DNA of 64,000 bases from Acinetobacter sp. NIPH 2100 (GCF_000369805.1 NZ_KB850224.1:667924-731923), one strand, 5' to 3'. Positions 28,233-38,357 are shown, counted from the stretch's first letter. Translations and numbers: made by a program. The notes: generated from the letters alone by a model not told the origin.

Positions 28233-28853
28233 TCAATCGAAGTAAGTATCTTCGGGTAATTGTTGTAGTAAATCGAAGAATTGATCGATTTGCTCTTGAG
28301 TTACACGAGCTGTTGAAATCGGTGGTAATTCATCCTTACTAAAGAAACCTACCTCAGAGGTTTCAATGCTCGGTCTTAGGTCTCCAGCTATAATCTCACA
28401 CCAAAAGAATGCCTTATAAACATGCAGGAACATCGCTGGATGAGGGTGTTTTCTTCGATCTGTGAGCGCCAGTAATTTGGTGGCTTTTACCGCTAAACCA
28501 GTTTCTTCTAAGACTTCTTTTTCAGCATTCTCGGCTGCTGAATAGCCAACATCGGCCCAACCACCAGGAATCGACCATAAACCATCCTGTGTTTCTTTGA
28601 CTAATAGCAATTTATTGCCTTTAAATACGACTGCACGTACATCTATTTTCGGTGTCGCATAACCAACGTCTTGAAGAATATTCGGAATAAAGTTGTTTGT
28701 ATCAATTTCTTTTAATTCAATTAAGATGCGGACATGATCAAGTAGTTGCTCATAACGCTCTTTATCGTACACATCTTTGCTGTAGTGCAAACCTGATTGC
28801 GCCAATCCTGTAATCTTATTGAGTGTTTCAATCCATTCTGTTGAATCTTTCAT
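28233..28853 (-). CDS. NUDIX hydrolase with N-terminal Nudix_N domain
   Basis: A 206-residue pyrophosphohydrolase. The first 60 residues are helical (LNKITGLAQSGLHYSKDVYD), matching the small domain that precedes the NUDIX fold in CDP-choline/ADP-ribose pyrophosphatase-type members. The NUDIX box GGWADVGYSAAENAEKEVLEETGL begins near residue 97, with KE in place of RE and Tyr in place of the first Glu, as is common in this subfamily; the EExG core that binds metal is intact. The substrate is a nucleoside diphosphate derivative, not further defined. Confidence 0.85.
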   Translation of the reverse strand: MKDSTEWIETLNKITGLAQSGLHYSKDVYDKERYEQLLDHVRILIELKEIDTNNFIPNILQDVGYATPKIDVRAVVFKGNKLLLVKETQDGLWSIPGGWADVGYSAAENAEKEVLEETGLAVKATKLLALTDRRKHPHPAMFLHVYKAFFWCEIIAGDLRPSIETSEVGFFSKDELPPISTARVTQEQIDQFFDLLQQLPEDTYFD

Positions 28854-28994
28854 CTTATTTTAGCAGTGATTAAGCAGAGGGTTTAATACTAGCATTGCTA
28901 TTAAATTTTACAACGAGCAGCAAGGGGCAAGTATTAAGTCGGCTTATGCTTGCTTGCGTTTAGAGATCTCTTTTGATTGATGTATGTCATATAT

Positions 28995-29025
28995 AAAAAA
29001 AGCGACCTATTCGGTCGCTTTTTTT
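28995..29025 (-). terminator. Terminator of the rsfS operon
   Basis: Thirteen-base perfect stem (AAAAAAAGCGACC with GGTCGCTTTTTTT) around TATTC. It lies 7 bases past the rsfS stop on the minus strand, with A/T runs on both flanks so it could act in both directions. Confidence 0.9.
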
Positions 29026-29032
29026 GAGAGCT

Positions 29033-29467
29033 TTACGCTACAGATTCGGGTGCACGCCATAAGCTTTCTAAGTCGTAGAACTTACGCGCGGTTGGTAACA
29101 TCACATGTACAACAACGAAACCGAGGTCGATTAAGATCCATTCAGCATCGCGTTCACCTTCGACACCGATTGGGCGGAAACCTGCTTTACGTGCTTCATC
29201 AGCAACATTGTCTGCAAGTGCTTTAACATGACGAGTTGAAGTGCCGCTTGCAATCACAATTGCATCGGCAACATTGCTAATCGTACTTACGTCAAGTTCA
29301 AGAATATCTTTGGCTTTTACATCAGTGAGAGCTTCATGTACAACTTTTAGGCAAGCTTGTACATCTTTGTTCGCTGTTTTGATTTTTAGGTCGTGAGAAT
29401 TAGAAGCGCTGGGCGATGGTTCTAAATTCATAGAGGGTATATTTTCCTGACAATTACTCATCATCAA
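29033..29467 (-). CDS. rsfS: Ribosomal silencing factor RsfS
   Basis: A 144-residue RsfS/YbeB/DUF143 protein: ALTDVKAKDILELDVSTISN near residue 46, IASGTSTRHVKALADNV near residue 71, then GERDAEWILIDLGFVVVHVM and RKFYDLESLW near the end. It binds L14 on the large subunit and blocks subunit joining when nutrients run out. The first 25 residues (two or three possible starts, Ser/Pro-rich) are extra to the family core, so the true start may be ATG 29431. Unusually it is not next to nadD but ends a leftward operon of metabolic genes (45-base gap). Confidence 0.93.
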   Translation of the reverse strand: MMMSNCQENIPSMNLEPSPSASNSHDLKIKTANKDVQACLKVVHEALTDVKAKDILELDVSTISNVADAIVIASGTSTRHVKALADNVADEARKAGFRPIGVEGERDAEWILIDLGFVVVHVMLPTARKFYDLESLWRAPESVA

Positions 29468-29512
29468 ATATACCGTTTTTCTCTAAAAAGTTCAAATTTT
29501 AGCAGTAACAGT

Positions 29513-30307
29513 TTATGTATTCACATCATTGGAAAAATACTTCTTTTTCCATGCAAAAGATTGATCTGACTGGGTTTTTGGTCGGTATTCAGCAGCAATA
29601 AGACCTCGATAGTCACTTTGTAGTAACCAGTCAAAGATTTGTTTATATGGGATATTTCCTGTATCGGGTTCATGGCGGCTTGGACAGTCTGCAAATTGAA
29701 TATGCCCAATTTGATGCAAGTTTTCTTGTAAGCCTGCCAAAACATCTTCACCCATCATCGCCATATGATAACAGTCATACTGCATTTTCAGTGCAGGATG
29801 GTTGACCGCTTCCAGCATTTCTTGCGCTTGAGCAATGTTTTGAACTAGAAAGCGTGGCATATCGGTGCCATTAATCATTTCCAAAACGGGTTCAATGCCT
29901 TGTTCAGTTAACATGTGACAAGCCAGTTTTAGATTGTTCGAGAGGGTATTGAGGCAAGGGAGTAAATCGGCATCATGGGGTTGCTTACCTGCGAGAATAT
30001 TCACGCGTGGAACATTCAGTGCATTGGCATAGCGAATCGCCAGTTCTAGCGCTTGATGAAACTCGACTTCGCGACCAGGTATACCGGCAAGACCATTGCC
30101 GCCCTGCATGAGATCACCTGCTGGAACGTTAATTAGACACAGAGAAAGATTGTATTGTTCAAGTTGGGTTCGAATATCAATAATGTCTAATTCATAAGGA
30201 AATTGAATTTCCACATGCTGAAAACCATGAGTATGCGCCAAAGCAAAACGCTCAATTAAAGGGACTTCAGTGAAAATCATTGATAAATTGACTGCAAGAT
30301 GGCTCAT
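29513..30307 (-). CDS. hyi: Hydroxypyruvate isomerase family protein
   Basis: A 264-residue TIM-barrel sugar isomerase. It opens AVNLSMIFTEVPLIERFALA, and has EINGTDMPRFLVQN-type Glu metal ligand (VLEMINGTDMP), QYDCYHMAMM, QFADCPSRHEPDTGNIPY and AAEYRPK, the set typical of hydroxypyruvate isomerase (Hyi/OtnI). It interconverts hydroxypyruvate and tartronate semialdehyde, or acts on 2-oxo-tetronate in related pathways. The reductase directly upstream would use tartronate semialdehyde, so the two form a coherent step. No glyoxylate carboligase gene is in the window. Confidence 0.85.
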   Translation of the reverse strand: MSHLAVNLSMIFTEVPLIERFALAHTHGFQHVEIQFPYELDIIDIRTQLEQYNLSLCLINVPAGDLMQGGNGLAGIPGREVEFHQALELAIRYANALNVPRVNILAGKQPHDADLLPCLNTLSNNLKLACHMLTEQGIEPVLEMINGTDMPRFLVQNIAQAQEMLEAVNHPALKMQYDCYHMAMMGEDVLAGLQENLHQIGHIQFADCPSRHEPDTGNIPYKQIFDWLLQSDYRGLIAAEYRPKTQSDQSFAWKKKYFSNDVNT

Positions 30308-30337
30308 GTTCGGACTCCCTGAATCAATAGATCCTAT

Positions 30338-31204
30338 TTATTGTTCTATAATTTTGATGATAGTCGCTAAATCCTTATCAGCAAAGCCATTTTCTTGGTG
30401 AGCTTGTAACTGTAGTAGAGCTTTTTGTGCAACAGGTATCTTTAAGTTAAAACTTTGTGCGAGCTGTAACGCATTGTTTAAATCTTTAGATAGTGTTTGC
30501 ACCTTCCATTGCACAGGCTCAAAGGTCTGTGTCGCCATACGTTGTGCGAGGATTTGAAAAGGTTTTGAGTCAGCAAAACCACCTGCCAACGCAGGTGCGA
30601 GAAGGGATGTATCGACGCCAGCCTGATCTGCAAGTGCCACGGCTTCAGCAATTAAAGTGCTGTTGGCGGCGACAATCAATTGATTACAAATCTTGGTGGC
30701 TTGCCCCGTGCCAGTTTCTCCCATACGGGTGACACGTTGTGAGAGTACATTGTAAATTGGGCTAAGTTGTTCGATTGTTTTCGCATCCCCACCGGCAAAA
30801 ATGACCAAGGTCCCTTGTTCCGCGCCCATGGTTCCGCCTGATACGGGAGAGTCAATCCAAGTGACCTGTTGCTGTTGAGCGGATAAGGCCAATTGTTGTG
30901 TTGCTGCTACTGATAAGCTGGAGAAATCCACGATGACCTGTTCAGCCTTTAAATAAGGTTGAATTTGGGCAAAAACACTTTCTACGGCTTGATCATCAGC
31001 TAAACAAGTGAGAATAACGGGATAGTTTGCGATTTCATGCAATGCTAATAAGCTTGCACCTTGTTGCTGGAGTGGTTCACATGCATGTGGGCTGCGGTTC
31101 CATACCGCGACGGAATAACCTGCTTGTAATAATCGGCTGGTCATACGTGTGCCCATTAAACCCATACCTAGAAATGCGATTGGTGTTTGTTGATTAACAT
31201 GCAT
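30338..31204 (-). CDS. NAD(P)-dependent 3-hydroxyacid dehydrogenase (GarR/GlxR-like)
   Basis: A 288-residue beta-hydroxyacid dehydrogenase. N-terminal Rossmann motif FLGMGLMGTRMTSRLLQAG, then DSPVSGGTMGAEQGTLVIFAGG (substrate-binding loop) and GTGQATKICNQLIVAAN with the catalytic Lys, and KDLNNALQLAQ near the end. The family includes tartronate semialdehyde reductase (GarR/GlxR) and 3-hydroxyisobutyrate dehydrogenase; these differ by few residues and the sequence alone does not decide. The hydroxypyruvate isomerase next to it favours the tartronate reaction, while the enoyl-CoA hydratase upstream would favour valine breakdown. Confidence 0.83.
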   Translation of the reverse strand: MHVNQQTPIAFLGMGLMGTRMTSRLLQAGYSVAVWNRSPHACEPLQQQGASLLALHEIANYPVILTCLADDQAVESVFAQIQPYLKAEQVIVDFSSLSVAATQQLALSAQQQQVTWIDSPVSGGTMGAEQGTLVIFAGGDAKTIEQLSPIYNVLSQRVTRMGETGTGQATKICNQLIVAANSTLIAEAVALADQAGVDTSLLAPALAGGFADSKPFQILAQRMATQTFEPVQWKVQTLSKDLNNALQLAQSFNLKIPVAQKALLQLQAHQENGFADKDLATIIKIIEQ

Positions 31205-31225
31205 GTGAATATACCCAAGTTGTGA

Positions 31226-32014
31226 TTATTTATATTGGCGTGGTAGGAATTGAACCTCTGGATTCTTATCCTTTTTACGCGCAAGACTACTGTTTTTACC
31301 TAATAGCAGCTTAAGTTGCCAAAGTTTTTCTAAGCGCAATGCTTTTTCTGGTTGGTGTTCCATCGCATCTAAGACACGTTTGGCTGCCATGATGGCATCT
31401 GGTGAACGTTGTAAAATTTCCTCAGCAATGATGTTCGCTTTCGCTAATGGATCATTGTCTAAATGGGTCACCAGACCAATTTGTTTTGCATATTCAGCAT
31501 CAAAGATACGTGCGGTCAACGTCAGCTCTTTGGCCAAATCAACACCAATCAACCCTTTTAACGAGCGAGTGAGTCCCATATCTGGGACTAAGCCCCAGCG
31601 ACTTTCCATGATTGACATTTGAGTACTTGGCGTTGCAATACGGATATCTGCTGCGAGTGCTAACTGCATGCCTGCACCAAAGCAATAGCCTTCGATTGCT
31701 GCAATGACTGGGATGGGTAAGTTCTGCCAAATCAGGAAGGCTTTTTGGAACAAGCTTTGGCCTGGTTTAATCAGTTCCCATGCAGCAAAAGCTGTATTTT
31801 TAGGATTGTTTAAATCAGAGAGGTCGATGCCTGCACTGAAAACATGGGCTTCACCAGTCAGGATGACACAACGGATTGAACGATCTTTTTCAATTTTTTT
31901 TGCAGTCGCCACCAATTCTTTCAGTAATGCAAAACTCATTGCATTGCGTTTGTCAGGTCGATTTAGGGAGACTGTTGCGATTCCATTGTTCTTTTCAACG
32001 CGTAAAAGTGCCAT
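31226..32014 (-). CDS. Enoyl-CoA hydratase/isomerase (crotonase) family protein
   Basis: A 262-residue crotonase. SLNRPDKRNAMSFALLKEL near the start, oxyanion-hole residues in VFSAGIDLSDL and in IEGYCFGAGMQLALAADI, and ESRWGLVPDMGLTRSL, with acidic residues in the second active-site loop, fitting a hydratase or dienoyl-CoA isomerase. The ATG at 32014 is used; the frame extends to 32074 but the added 20 residues have no family similarity. First gene of the leftward operon ending in rsfS, with gaps of 21, 30 and 45 bases. Confidence 0.85.
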   Translation of the reverse strand: MALLRVEKNNGIATVSLNRPDKRNAMSFALLKELVATAKKIEKDRSIRCVILTGEAHVFSAGIDLSDLNNPKNTAFAAWELIKPGQSLFQKAFLIWQNLPIPVIAAIEGYCFGAGMQLALAADIRIATPSTQMSIMESRWGLVPDMGLTRSLKGLIGVDLAKELTLTARIFDAEYAKQIGLVTHLDNDPLAKANIIAEEILQRSPDAIMAAKRVLDAMEHQPEKALRLEKLWQLKLLLGKNSSLARKKDKNPEVQFLPRQYK

Positions 32015-32145
32015 CTGTCTTACTCTTATTGTGTTTGATGAGGCAGCATAGCATGAGTCTTTAGCTGGAAACATGACAGGGCAGTCACAAAAAGGACTGC
32101 TCTTATTTTCATCATTGTTCGTGTTATATATCTCAACTCGCTGTG

Positions 32146-34956
32146 TTATGAGTCGTGAGCATGTAGAATCAAGTTGGCTGCTTGCCTTACCTGTTCAATC
32201 GCAGTACTGAGCTCATTGAAACGATGTGTGGTTTCACGGATAAACACATCATCTGCTTTGCGGCGTTCTTTGCGTAAAGTCGAGACAAATTGTTCAAACT
32301 CACCCGACACTTGTTGTAAGTTTGGTGTACCGACATAACGTGTTGCACCATAAAGGCGATGTAGGACATGCTCGAGTTGTGGAAAATCTTCCATCTCAAT
32401 CAATTGCTGCATTTCCGCCAGTTCTGTATCAAAACTATCCACCAGCATATTCAATAGATCTTGTGCCAGATCTTCTTTGTTGGCAGCAAGTTGAACGCTT
32501 TGTTGCCAGTTCAGGATTTGAGGGTCGATCGATTCAATTGGACGTTTAGGTTCAATATTCGCAGGCTGAGTACTGAAATTATTTTTGGTCCAATGGGTCA
32601 GGATTTGAATGATTTGCTCCATCTGAATCGGTTTGGTCACATAATCATTCATACCGACTTTGAGCAGCTTCTGCTTTTCATCAGCCAGTGCATGTGCTGT
32701 AAGGGCAATAATTGGCAGCTGCATGCCATTATCAAGCGTTGACTCCAATGAGCGAATTGCACGAGTGGTATCAATCCCTGACATGACAGGCATTTGAATA
32801 TCCATAAAGACCAAATCAAACGGCGGCGATTTTTGTTCGATTCGCTCTTGAATAATGTCGATGGCTTTCTGGCCGCTTAACGCTTTGGTGGTGGTGACAT
32901 TGAGTTCGCCGAGTAAGGCTTCAAGTACAATCAAATTAGGCAGATGATCATCCACTGCCAAGATGTGTAAACCTTGACCATTAAAGTCTTCAGGTTCTTG
33001 TTCAAAAACAGGCTCATTGCCGAGCAGTTGTACCAACTCACGACGACTTAGCGGTTGATACAGTGGGCGCGCGCGGTATTCATTGAGCATGTTGGGTTCA
33101 AGGCTCATCTGATAACCATAAACAGCTAAGTTGCCATGGTAGCGTTGACGAATCTCTTTAAGTAAGGCCTCTGTATCACCACTATGATCGACGATCAGCC
33201 AAGTATTCTCTTGTTGATTGAGATGATTTAAACGGCTGAAGAGGTCCAGAATCGATTGGGTTTCGATGTGGGAGACATGGTAATTCTCTAAATATGAACG
33301 CAGTACGCTGGCCGTTGCAGGGTGGGCAAGATATGACACCACTTGCAGATGATCGAAATGAGGATGTTCAACAAACTCATCTTGTTCTTCAACTTTAAAT
33401 GAGGCGGTAAACCAGAAGGTCGAGCCTTTCTCTGTCGGTGCACGCTCTTGGTTGTCTTCAAAACCGATTTGGCCATGCATCAAATGCACCAGCTGTTTGG
33501 AAATCGCTAAACCTAATCCAGTACCGCCAAATTGACGGGTAACCGATGCATCGCCTTGCGAGAATGATTCAAACAGCTTTTTACGATCAGTGCCGCTGAG
33601 GCCGATTCCGCTGTCTTGGACACTAAAGTGCAGTAAACATTGTCCAATTTCATCATCTTCCATACGTACACGCACAATGATCTCACCATCAGGTGTGAAT
33701 TTGATCGCATTGGAAATTAGATTGGTCAGGATTTGTTTAAAGCGTAATGCATCTCCTACCACATGCTTTGGAATATTCTCTGCATAATAGAAGGCCATGT
33801 TGATATGCTTTTGTGCGGCCAGAGGCGAGAGCATATCCATGACATCGAAAATGGCTTCTTCAAGGTCAAAGGGTGCAGTCTCAAGTTCGAGTTTACCTGC
33901 ATCAATTTTAGAGAAATCCAGTACATCATTGATCAGTGCCAATAAATGTGCAGATGATTTTCGAATAGTTTGCAGGTAAAGATTCTGTTCATTGCTCAGA
34001 TTTTGCTGACGTAGCAACAAGTGAATAAAGCCATCAATACTGTTCAGTGGGGTTCTAAGTTCATGGCTGATGTTGGCCAAAAACACCGACTTGGATTGAT
34101 TGGATGAAATCGCTTGGTCACGTGCCTGACGATAGGTAATGTTCTGAACTTCTAGGGTGTCGAGTGTGCGACGTAAATCTTCTTCAGTTTGTTCGGTATG
34201 TTCTTTTAATTCAAGGAAACTAAAATGCAGACGTTTCACAACATTGGCGATATCACGCTGTAACAAACGTAATTCACCCGTACTATTCACCACAATATGT
34301 TGATCTAGCGTATCGGCATTTAAGCGTTGCATCTGCATGCGGATTTCATACAGCGGTGCGAGCCAGCGACGTGAAAAGACATTTAAACAGAACAATAGAA
34401 TTAATAGGGTGATGAGTCCAGTGACCACCAATGAAAGCAGGATTTTATAGCGCGCCAGCTCAAGGGGCTGATTGTCTAATTCAATCATTAACCAAACCGA
34501 GTTGGGGTTGCCGCTGTCCAACTTTGAACCATAGATGCTGTTGTGGTTGTGGGCAATGGGTCCAAAGAAATTACTATTTTCTGGAAAATTTGGCCAAAAG
34601 CGGTTGTTTTGATAGCCAACGCTTAAATAGGTTTGCCCACGAGTATCAATAAGCACTGCGCGCTGTAAGTTTTTTTCATCAAACATTTTTTGCATGATGT
34701 TTTGGGCACGATCATATTGATCAGGTTGCTCTTGCACCAAGCGTAATAAATCATTTGCGGTTTGATGGTAGCGTGCCAAAATGGCCGAAGCATCCGAACG
34801 TTGTTGTGATTTTGCGGAGCTTGTGGTTTCGGATAAAACCCAAAGAATTCCAACACCTGTCAAAATTGCAATCGGCACTAAAATAAGTGCAATCAATTGC
34901 CCATAAGCATGATTCAGGCGTAAGCGTTTCGATATGGTCTTATTGAAATTTGACAT
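32146..34956 (-). CDS. gacS: Hybrid sensor histidine kinase GacS/BarA
   Basis: A 936-residue tripartite kinase. Two membrane helices near residues 20-42 and 168-192 enclose a periplasmic sensor region, then HAMP, a coiled coil, HisKA with His298 in ISHELRTP, ATPase domain with NLISNAIKF and GTGLGLAIS, a degenerate and a true receiver with Asp719 in FMDIQMP, and HPt with His866 in LHRLYGA. This is the GacS/BarA layout, and the divergent gene is cysM, exactly as at the gacS locus of pseudomonads. It phosphorylates GacA, which drives small regulatory RNAs and, in Acinetobacter, virulence and aromatic catabolism. Confidence 0.95.
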   Translation of the reverse strand: MSNFNKTISKRLRLNHAYGQLIALILVPIAILTGVGILWVLSETTSSAKSQQRSDASAILARYHQTANDLLRLVQEQPDQYDRAQNIMQKMFDEKNLQRAVLIDTRGQTYLSVGYQNNRFWPNFPENSNFFGPIAHNHNSIYGSKLDSGNPNSVWLMIELDNQPLELARYKILLSLVVTGLITLLILLFCLNVFSRRWLAPLYEIRMQMQRLNADTLDQHIVVNSTGELRLLQRDIANVVKRLHFSFLELKEHTEQTEEDLRRTLDTLEVQNITYRQARDQAISSNQSKSVFLANISHELRTPLNSIDGFIHLLLRQQNLSNEQNLYLQTIRKSSAHLLALINDVLDFSKIDAGKLELETAPFDLEEAIFDVMDMLSPLAAQKHINMAFYYAENIPKHVVGDALRFKQILTNLISNAIKFTPDGEIIVRVRMEDDEIGQCLLHFSVQDSGIGLSGTDRKKLFESFSQGDASVTRQFGGTGLGLAISKQLVHLMHGQIGFEDNQERAPTEKGSTFWFTASFKVEEQDEFVEHPHFDHLQVVSYLAHPATASVLRSYLENYHVSHIETQSILDLFSRLNHLNQQENTWLIVDHSGDTEALLKEIRQRYHGNLAVYGYQMSLEPNMLNEYRARPLYQPLSRRELVQLLGNEPVFEQEPEDFNGQGLHILAVDDHLPNLIVLEALLGELNVTTTKALSGQKAIDIIQERIEQKSPPFDLVFMDIQMPVMSGIDTTRAIRSLESTLDNGMQLPIIALTAHALADEKQKLLKVGMNDYVTKPIQMEQIIQILTHWTKNNFSTQPANIEPKRPIESIDPQILNWQQSVQLAANKEDLAQDLLNMLVDSFDTELAEMQQLIEMEDFPQLEHVLHRLYGATRYVGTPNLQQVSGEFEQFVSTLRKERRKADDVFIRETTHRFNELSTAIEQVRQAANLILHAHDS

Positions 34957-35105
34957 AGTACGGTCAGATTTATCATTCTGCGCAACATCTTAGCACGCTT
35001 TGTGAAAATCAAGGACATCTGCTTGCCAATAAAAAGCATAGTGAAAAGGTGCAGTATCTCTATTTTTTTCATACAATAGTCGCCACCTTGATATCGGTGT
35101 CGATC

Positions 35106-36035
35106 ATGACGAATACGCAAACTGATTTTTTAGCAGATGATTTTTTACTGGATTACTATGTCGGTAAAACCCCTTTGGTGCGTTTGCAGCGTTTAGCGTG
35201 TCATACCCAAGCCACGGTATTAGCAAAATTAGAAGGGAATAACCCTGCGGGTTCGGTGAAAGACCGCCCGGCTTACAACATGATTGTGCAAGCAGAAAAG
35301 CGTGGACAAATTCAACCGGGTGATACCCTGATCGAAGCGACCAGTGGGAACACCGGTATTGCTTTGGCAATGGTTGCAGCGATGCGCGGTTATAAAATGA
35401 AGCTGATCATGCCGAACAACATGAGCCAAGAACGTAAAGATGCAATGTTGGCTTATGGTGCAGAACTGATTGAAGTCACGCAGCAACAAGGGATGGAAGG
35501 TGCTCGCGATCTTGCTTTGCAAATGCAGGCAGAAGGTCAAGGTTTCGTCCTCAATCAGTTTGGTAACCCAGATAATGTAGAAGCACATTACCTGACGACA
35601 GGTCCTGAGATCTGGAAGCAAACAGGTGGGAAAATTACTCACTTTGTCAGCTCAATGGGCACGACAGGGACGATTATGGGCGTCTCTAAATATTTAAAAG
35701 AACAAAATCCAGACATTCAGATTGTCGGCCTGCAACCTTCTGATGGTTCCAGCATTGCTGGGATTCGCCGTTGGCCTGAAGAATATTTGCCAACGATTTT
35801 TGATCGCAGTCGTGTGGATCGTATTATCGATATTCCACAGATTGAAGCAGAAAAAACCATGCGTAAACTGGCACGTACCGAAGGCATTAGTGCAGGCACC
35901 TCTTCAGGCGGTGCAGTATGGGCATCGATTAAAATTGCTGAAGAAAATCCTGATGCGGTGATTGTCTGCATTATCTGTGATCGTGGGGATCGTTACTTAT
36001 CGACGGGCTTATTTTCAGTTCAAGATGAAGACTAA
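35106..36035 (+). CDS. cysM: Cysteine synthase B
   Basis: A 309-residue PLP enzyme making cysteine from O-acetylserine and sulfide or thiosulfate. The PLP lysine is in NPAGSVKDRPAYNM, the substrate loop is EATSGNTGIALA, and the phosphate loop is GTTGTIMGVSKYL. The CysM type is shown by NPAGSVKDRP and the LQPSDGSSIAGIRRWP stretch. ATG 35106 is taken as the start; an open frame to 35049 would overlap the promoter shared with gacS. It heads a rightward group with the exonuclease, rlmD and relA. Confidence 0.96.
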   Translation: MTNTQTDFLADDFLLDYYVGKTPLVRLQRLACHTQATVLAKLEGNNPAGSVKDRPAYNMIVQAEKRGQIQPGDTLIEATSGNTGIALAMVAAMRGYKMKLIMPNNMSQERKDAMLAYGAELIEVTQQQGMEGARDLALQMQAEGQGFVLNQFGNPDNVEAHYLTTGPEIWKQTGGKITHFVSSMGTTGTIMGVSKYLKEQNPDIQIVGLQPSDGSSIAGIRRWPEEYLPTIFDRSRVDRIIDIPQIEAEKTMRKLARTEGISAGTSSGGAVWASIKIAEENPDAVIVCIICDRGDRYLSTGLFSVQDED

Positions 36036-36116
36036 AACCCTGTCTTACACTGTTATAATTACAGCTCACCTTGGGTTAAAGGGAGCTGTGTTGCAGCTTC
36101 GGCAGGTCGTTTGAAT

Positions 36117-36938
36117 ATGAATTTGCGTTTTCCGATTTTAATTTTTGATATTGAAACACTGACTGATATAAAAGCTGGTGCACATCTTTATCATCTTGAC
36201 TTACCTGAAAGCGATGTAGAACAAGCGTTGACCAAAATTCGTCGTCAAGAGTCAGGCATGGATTTTCAGCGACTACCATTGCATGAAATCGTTTGTATTT
36301 CTGGGCTGTGGATCGATGAAAAAGGTTTTCGCCTGTTTTCATTTAGTCAGCAACAAAACACTGAAGCTGAAATGTTGACCAAGTTTCTGTCTATTTTTGA
36401 TAAGAAACAACCGACCTTGGTCAGTTGGAATGGTTCGCAATTTGATTTGCCTGTGATCCTATTTCGTACCATGTATCATGGGCTTTCCGCGTCAAGTTTA
36501 TTCGATCAAGGCGAAATTGATCAGCAAAAGCGTTTTAACAACTATCAAAACCGTTATCACCATCGTCATGTTGATCTGATGGATGTGATGGCGATGTTTA
36601 ATGGTCGCAATTTTCAGAAATTGGATGATATTGCCTGTTTGCTCGGTTTCCCCGGGAAACGAGGCGAGTCTGGCTATCATGTACCCGAATATGTTCGTAC
36701 GGAGCAGTGGTTGAAATTGACCAGCTATTGCGAAGGTGATGTGCTGAATACTTGGCTGGTGTATTTACGCTGGCTGTTGCTCAAAGGGCAGCTCAATCAA
36801 TCTGATCATCAGCATTTGGTTCAATCAACGATTGATTATTTACAAACGCAAACGCAACAAACAGAATTCTTACAGGTATGGCAGCAGTCATCGCAATATA
36901 CTGTATTCACCGCAGATACTTTTGCGCCAAAAAATTAG
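36117..36938 (+). CDS. PolB-type 3'-5' exonuclease domain protein
   Basis: A 273-residue predicted exonuclease related to the proofreading domain of family-B polymerases (DNA_pol_B_exo2). Seen: FDIETLTD with the two acidic metal ligands, WNGSQFDLPVILFR (exo II), HVDLMDVMAMFNGR and SYCEGDVLNTWLVYLRW (exo III), near the end. The acidic residues are all present. It is fixed between cysM and rlmD in pseudomonads as well, so it is a conserved but poorly studied partner. ATG 36117 is preferred to TTG 36111. Confidence 0.88.
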   Translation: MNLRFPILIFDIETLTDIKAGAHLYHLDLPESDVEQALTKIRRQESGMDFQRLPLHEIVCISGLWIDEKGFRLFSFSQQQNTEAEMLTKFLSIFDKKQPTLVSWNGSQFDLPVILFRTMYHGLSASSLFDQGEIDQQKRFNNYQNRYHHRHVDLMDVMAMFNGRNFQKLDDIACLLGFPGKRGESGYHVPEYVRTEQWLKLTSYCEGDVLNTWLVYLRWLLLKGQLNQSDHQHLVQSTIDYLQTQTQQTEFLQVWQQSSQYTVFTADTFAPKN

Positions 36939-36947
36939 GTTCATCTT

Positions 36948-38357
36948 TTGAAACACAAAGCCAAACAACGTCCCGCTCAATATCCAACCTATACCTTCCA
37001 GATTGAAGCTTTTTCACATGAGGGGCGTGGTATTGCGCATTATGGAACGCATCCAGATCATCCTAAAGAAAAGCAGGGCAAGAAAGTTTTTATTCGTTAT
37101 GCCTTGGTGGGTGAGACGGTACAAGCCAAGATCACCAATCAGACCACACGTCTAGAAGAAGCGGATATGATCACGCTTGCAAGTGATGCGGCGCAGGAAC
37201 GTGTTGATCCGATTTGTCCGCATTTTGGTGTGTGTGGCGGTTGTAGCTTGCAACATATTCATCCTGACCAACAGATTTTACTTAAACAGAATGTTTTAAA
37301 ATCCCATTTACAGCATTTTGCGGGTCTGCAACCTGAGCAATGGTTGGACCCAATCCGTTCTGTCAAAACGGATTACCGCCGCCGTGCCCGAATCGGGGTA
37401 CGTTATATGGCGAAACAGGATCGTTTGGTGATGGGATTTCGTGAGCATCACAGCAATCATTTGACTGCCATTCAGCAGTGTAACGTATTGGATCAAAGTT
37501 TATCCGAAACTTTACCAGAATTGAAAAAACTACTCGAAAGTCTAACAGGCAAGGCGCATATTGGTCATATAGAATTGGCGATGGGCGACAGCGAGGTTGC
37601 ACTGCTGGTTCGTCATTTAGATGAATTAAATGTGTCGGATGTCAACCAATTACGTCAATTTACGTTACTCAAAGGATGGCAGTTGTATTTGCAACCTAAA
37701 GGGGGAGAGAGTTTACATCGCGTAGATGATTCACAAGCTCCAATGCGTTTGCATTACAGTTTGGATGATTTTGCAGTCAAATTTGCGTTTTCACCTTTAG
37801 ACTTTACCCAAGTGAATAGTGGTGTAAATGCACAAATGATTCAGTTGGCATGTGAATTGCTTCAGTTACAGGAAGGGGAAAGAGTACTTGACCTATTCTG
37901 TGGGTTAGGTAATTTTTCTTTACCCATTGCACGTTGTGTGGGTGAGACAGGTCAGGTGGTCGGCGTTGAGGCGAGTGATGAGATGGTGCAACGAGCAACT
38001 GAAAATGCGAAAGCCAATCAGTTGTCACAGGCAGCATTCTTTTCACAAGATTTAACAAAAGACTTTTCGCATCATTCTTGGGCGAAACAAGGATTTGATG
38101 CATTATTAATTGATCCTCCACGATCAGGTGCATATGAAGTCATGCAATATGTACCAAAGTTTGGAGCAAAAAGAATCGTTTATGTTTCATGTAACCCATC
38201 AACACTGGCAAGGGATGCAGGTGTACTGGCACAATATGGCTATCAATTGAAGAAAGCTGCGGTAATGGACATGTTTACGCATACTGAACATGTTGAATCG
38301 ATTGCCCTGTTTGAAAAAATTGAGCGTCGTGAAAAAATCGAAGAGATAAACGATTAA
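36948..38357 (+). CDS. rlmD: 23S rRNA (uracil-1939-C5)-methyltransferase
   Basis: A 469-residue RlmD (RumA). N-terminal TRAM domain, the [4Fe-4S] cysteines C90, C96 and C99 in [13 protein letters not shown] motif [13 protein letters not shown] near residue 310, DPPRSGA and catalytic Cys415 in [10 protein letters not shown]. It methylates U1939 of 23S rRNA. The start is TTG at 36948, 9 bases after the exonuclease stop, since basic residues of the N-terminus begin there and there is no closer ATG. It is followed 31 bases later by relA. Confidence 0.95.
   Translation: MKHKAKQRPAQYPTYTFQIEAFSHEGRGIAHYGTHPDHPKEKQGKKVFIRYALVGETVQAKITNQTTRLEEADMITLASDAAQERVDPICPHFGVCGGCSLQHIHPDQQILLKQNVLKSHLQHFAGLQPEQWLDPIRSVKTDYRRRARIGVRYMAKQDRLVMGFREHHSNHLTAIQQCNVLDQSLSETLPELKKLLESLTGKAHIGHIELAMGDSEVALLVRHLDELNVSDVNQLRQFTLLKGWQLYLQPKGGESLHRVDDSQAPMRLHYSLDDFAVKFAFSPLDFTQVNSGVNAQMIQLACELLQLQEGERVLDLFCGLGNFSLPIARCVGETGQVVGVEASDEMVQRATENAKANQLSQAAFFSQDLTKDFSHHSWAKQGFDALLIDPPRSGAYEVMQYVPKFGAKRIVYVSCNPSTLARDAGVLAQYGYQLKKAAVMDMFTHTEHVESIALFEKIERREKIEEIND

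Noticed and set aside
32079..32102. Eight-base inverted repeat after the gacS end (GGGCAGTC/GACTGCTC)
   Set aside because: There is no T-run on the gacS strand, and no plus-strand gene to terminate, so a terminator call is not justified.
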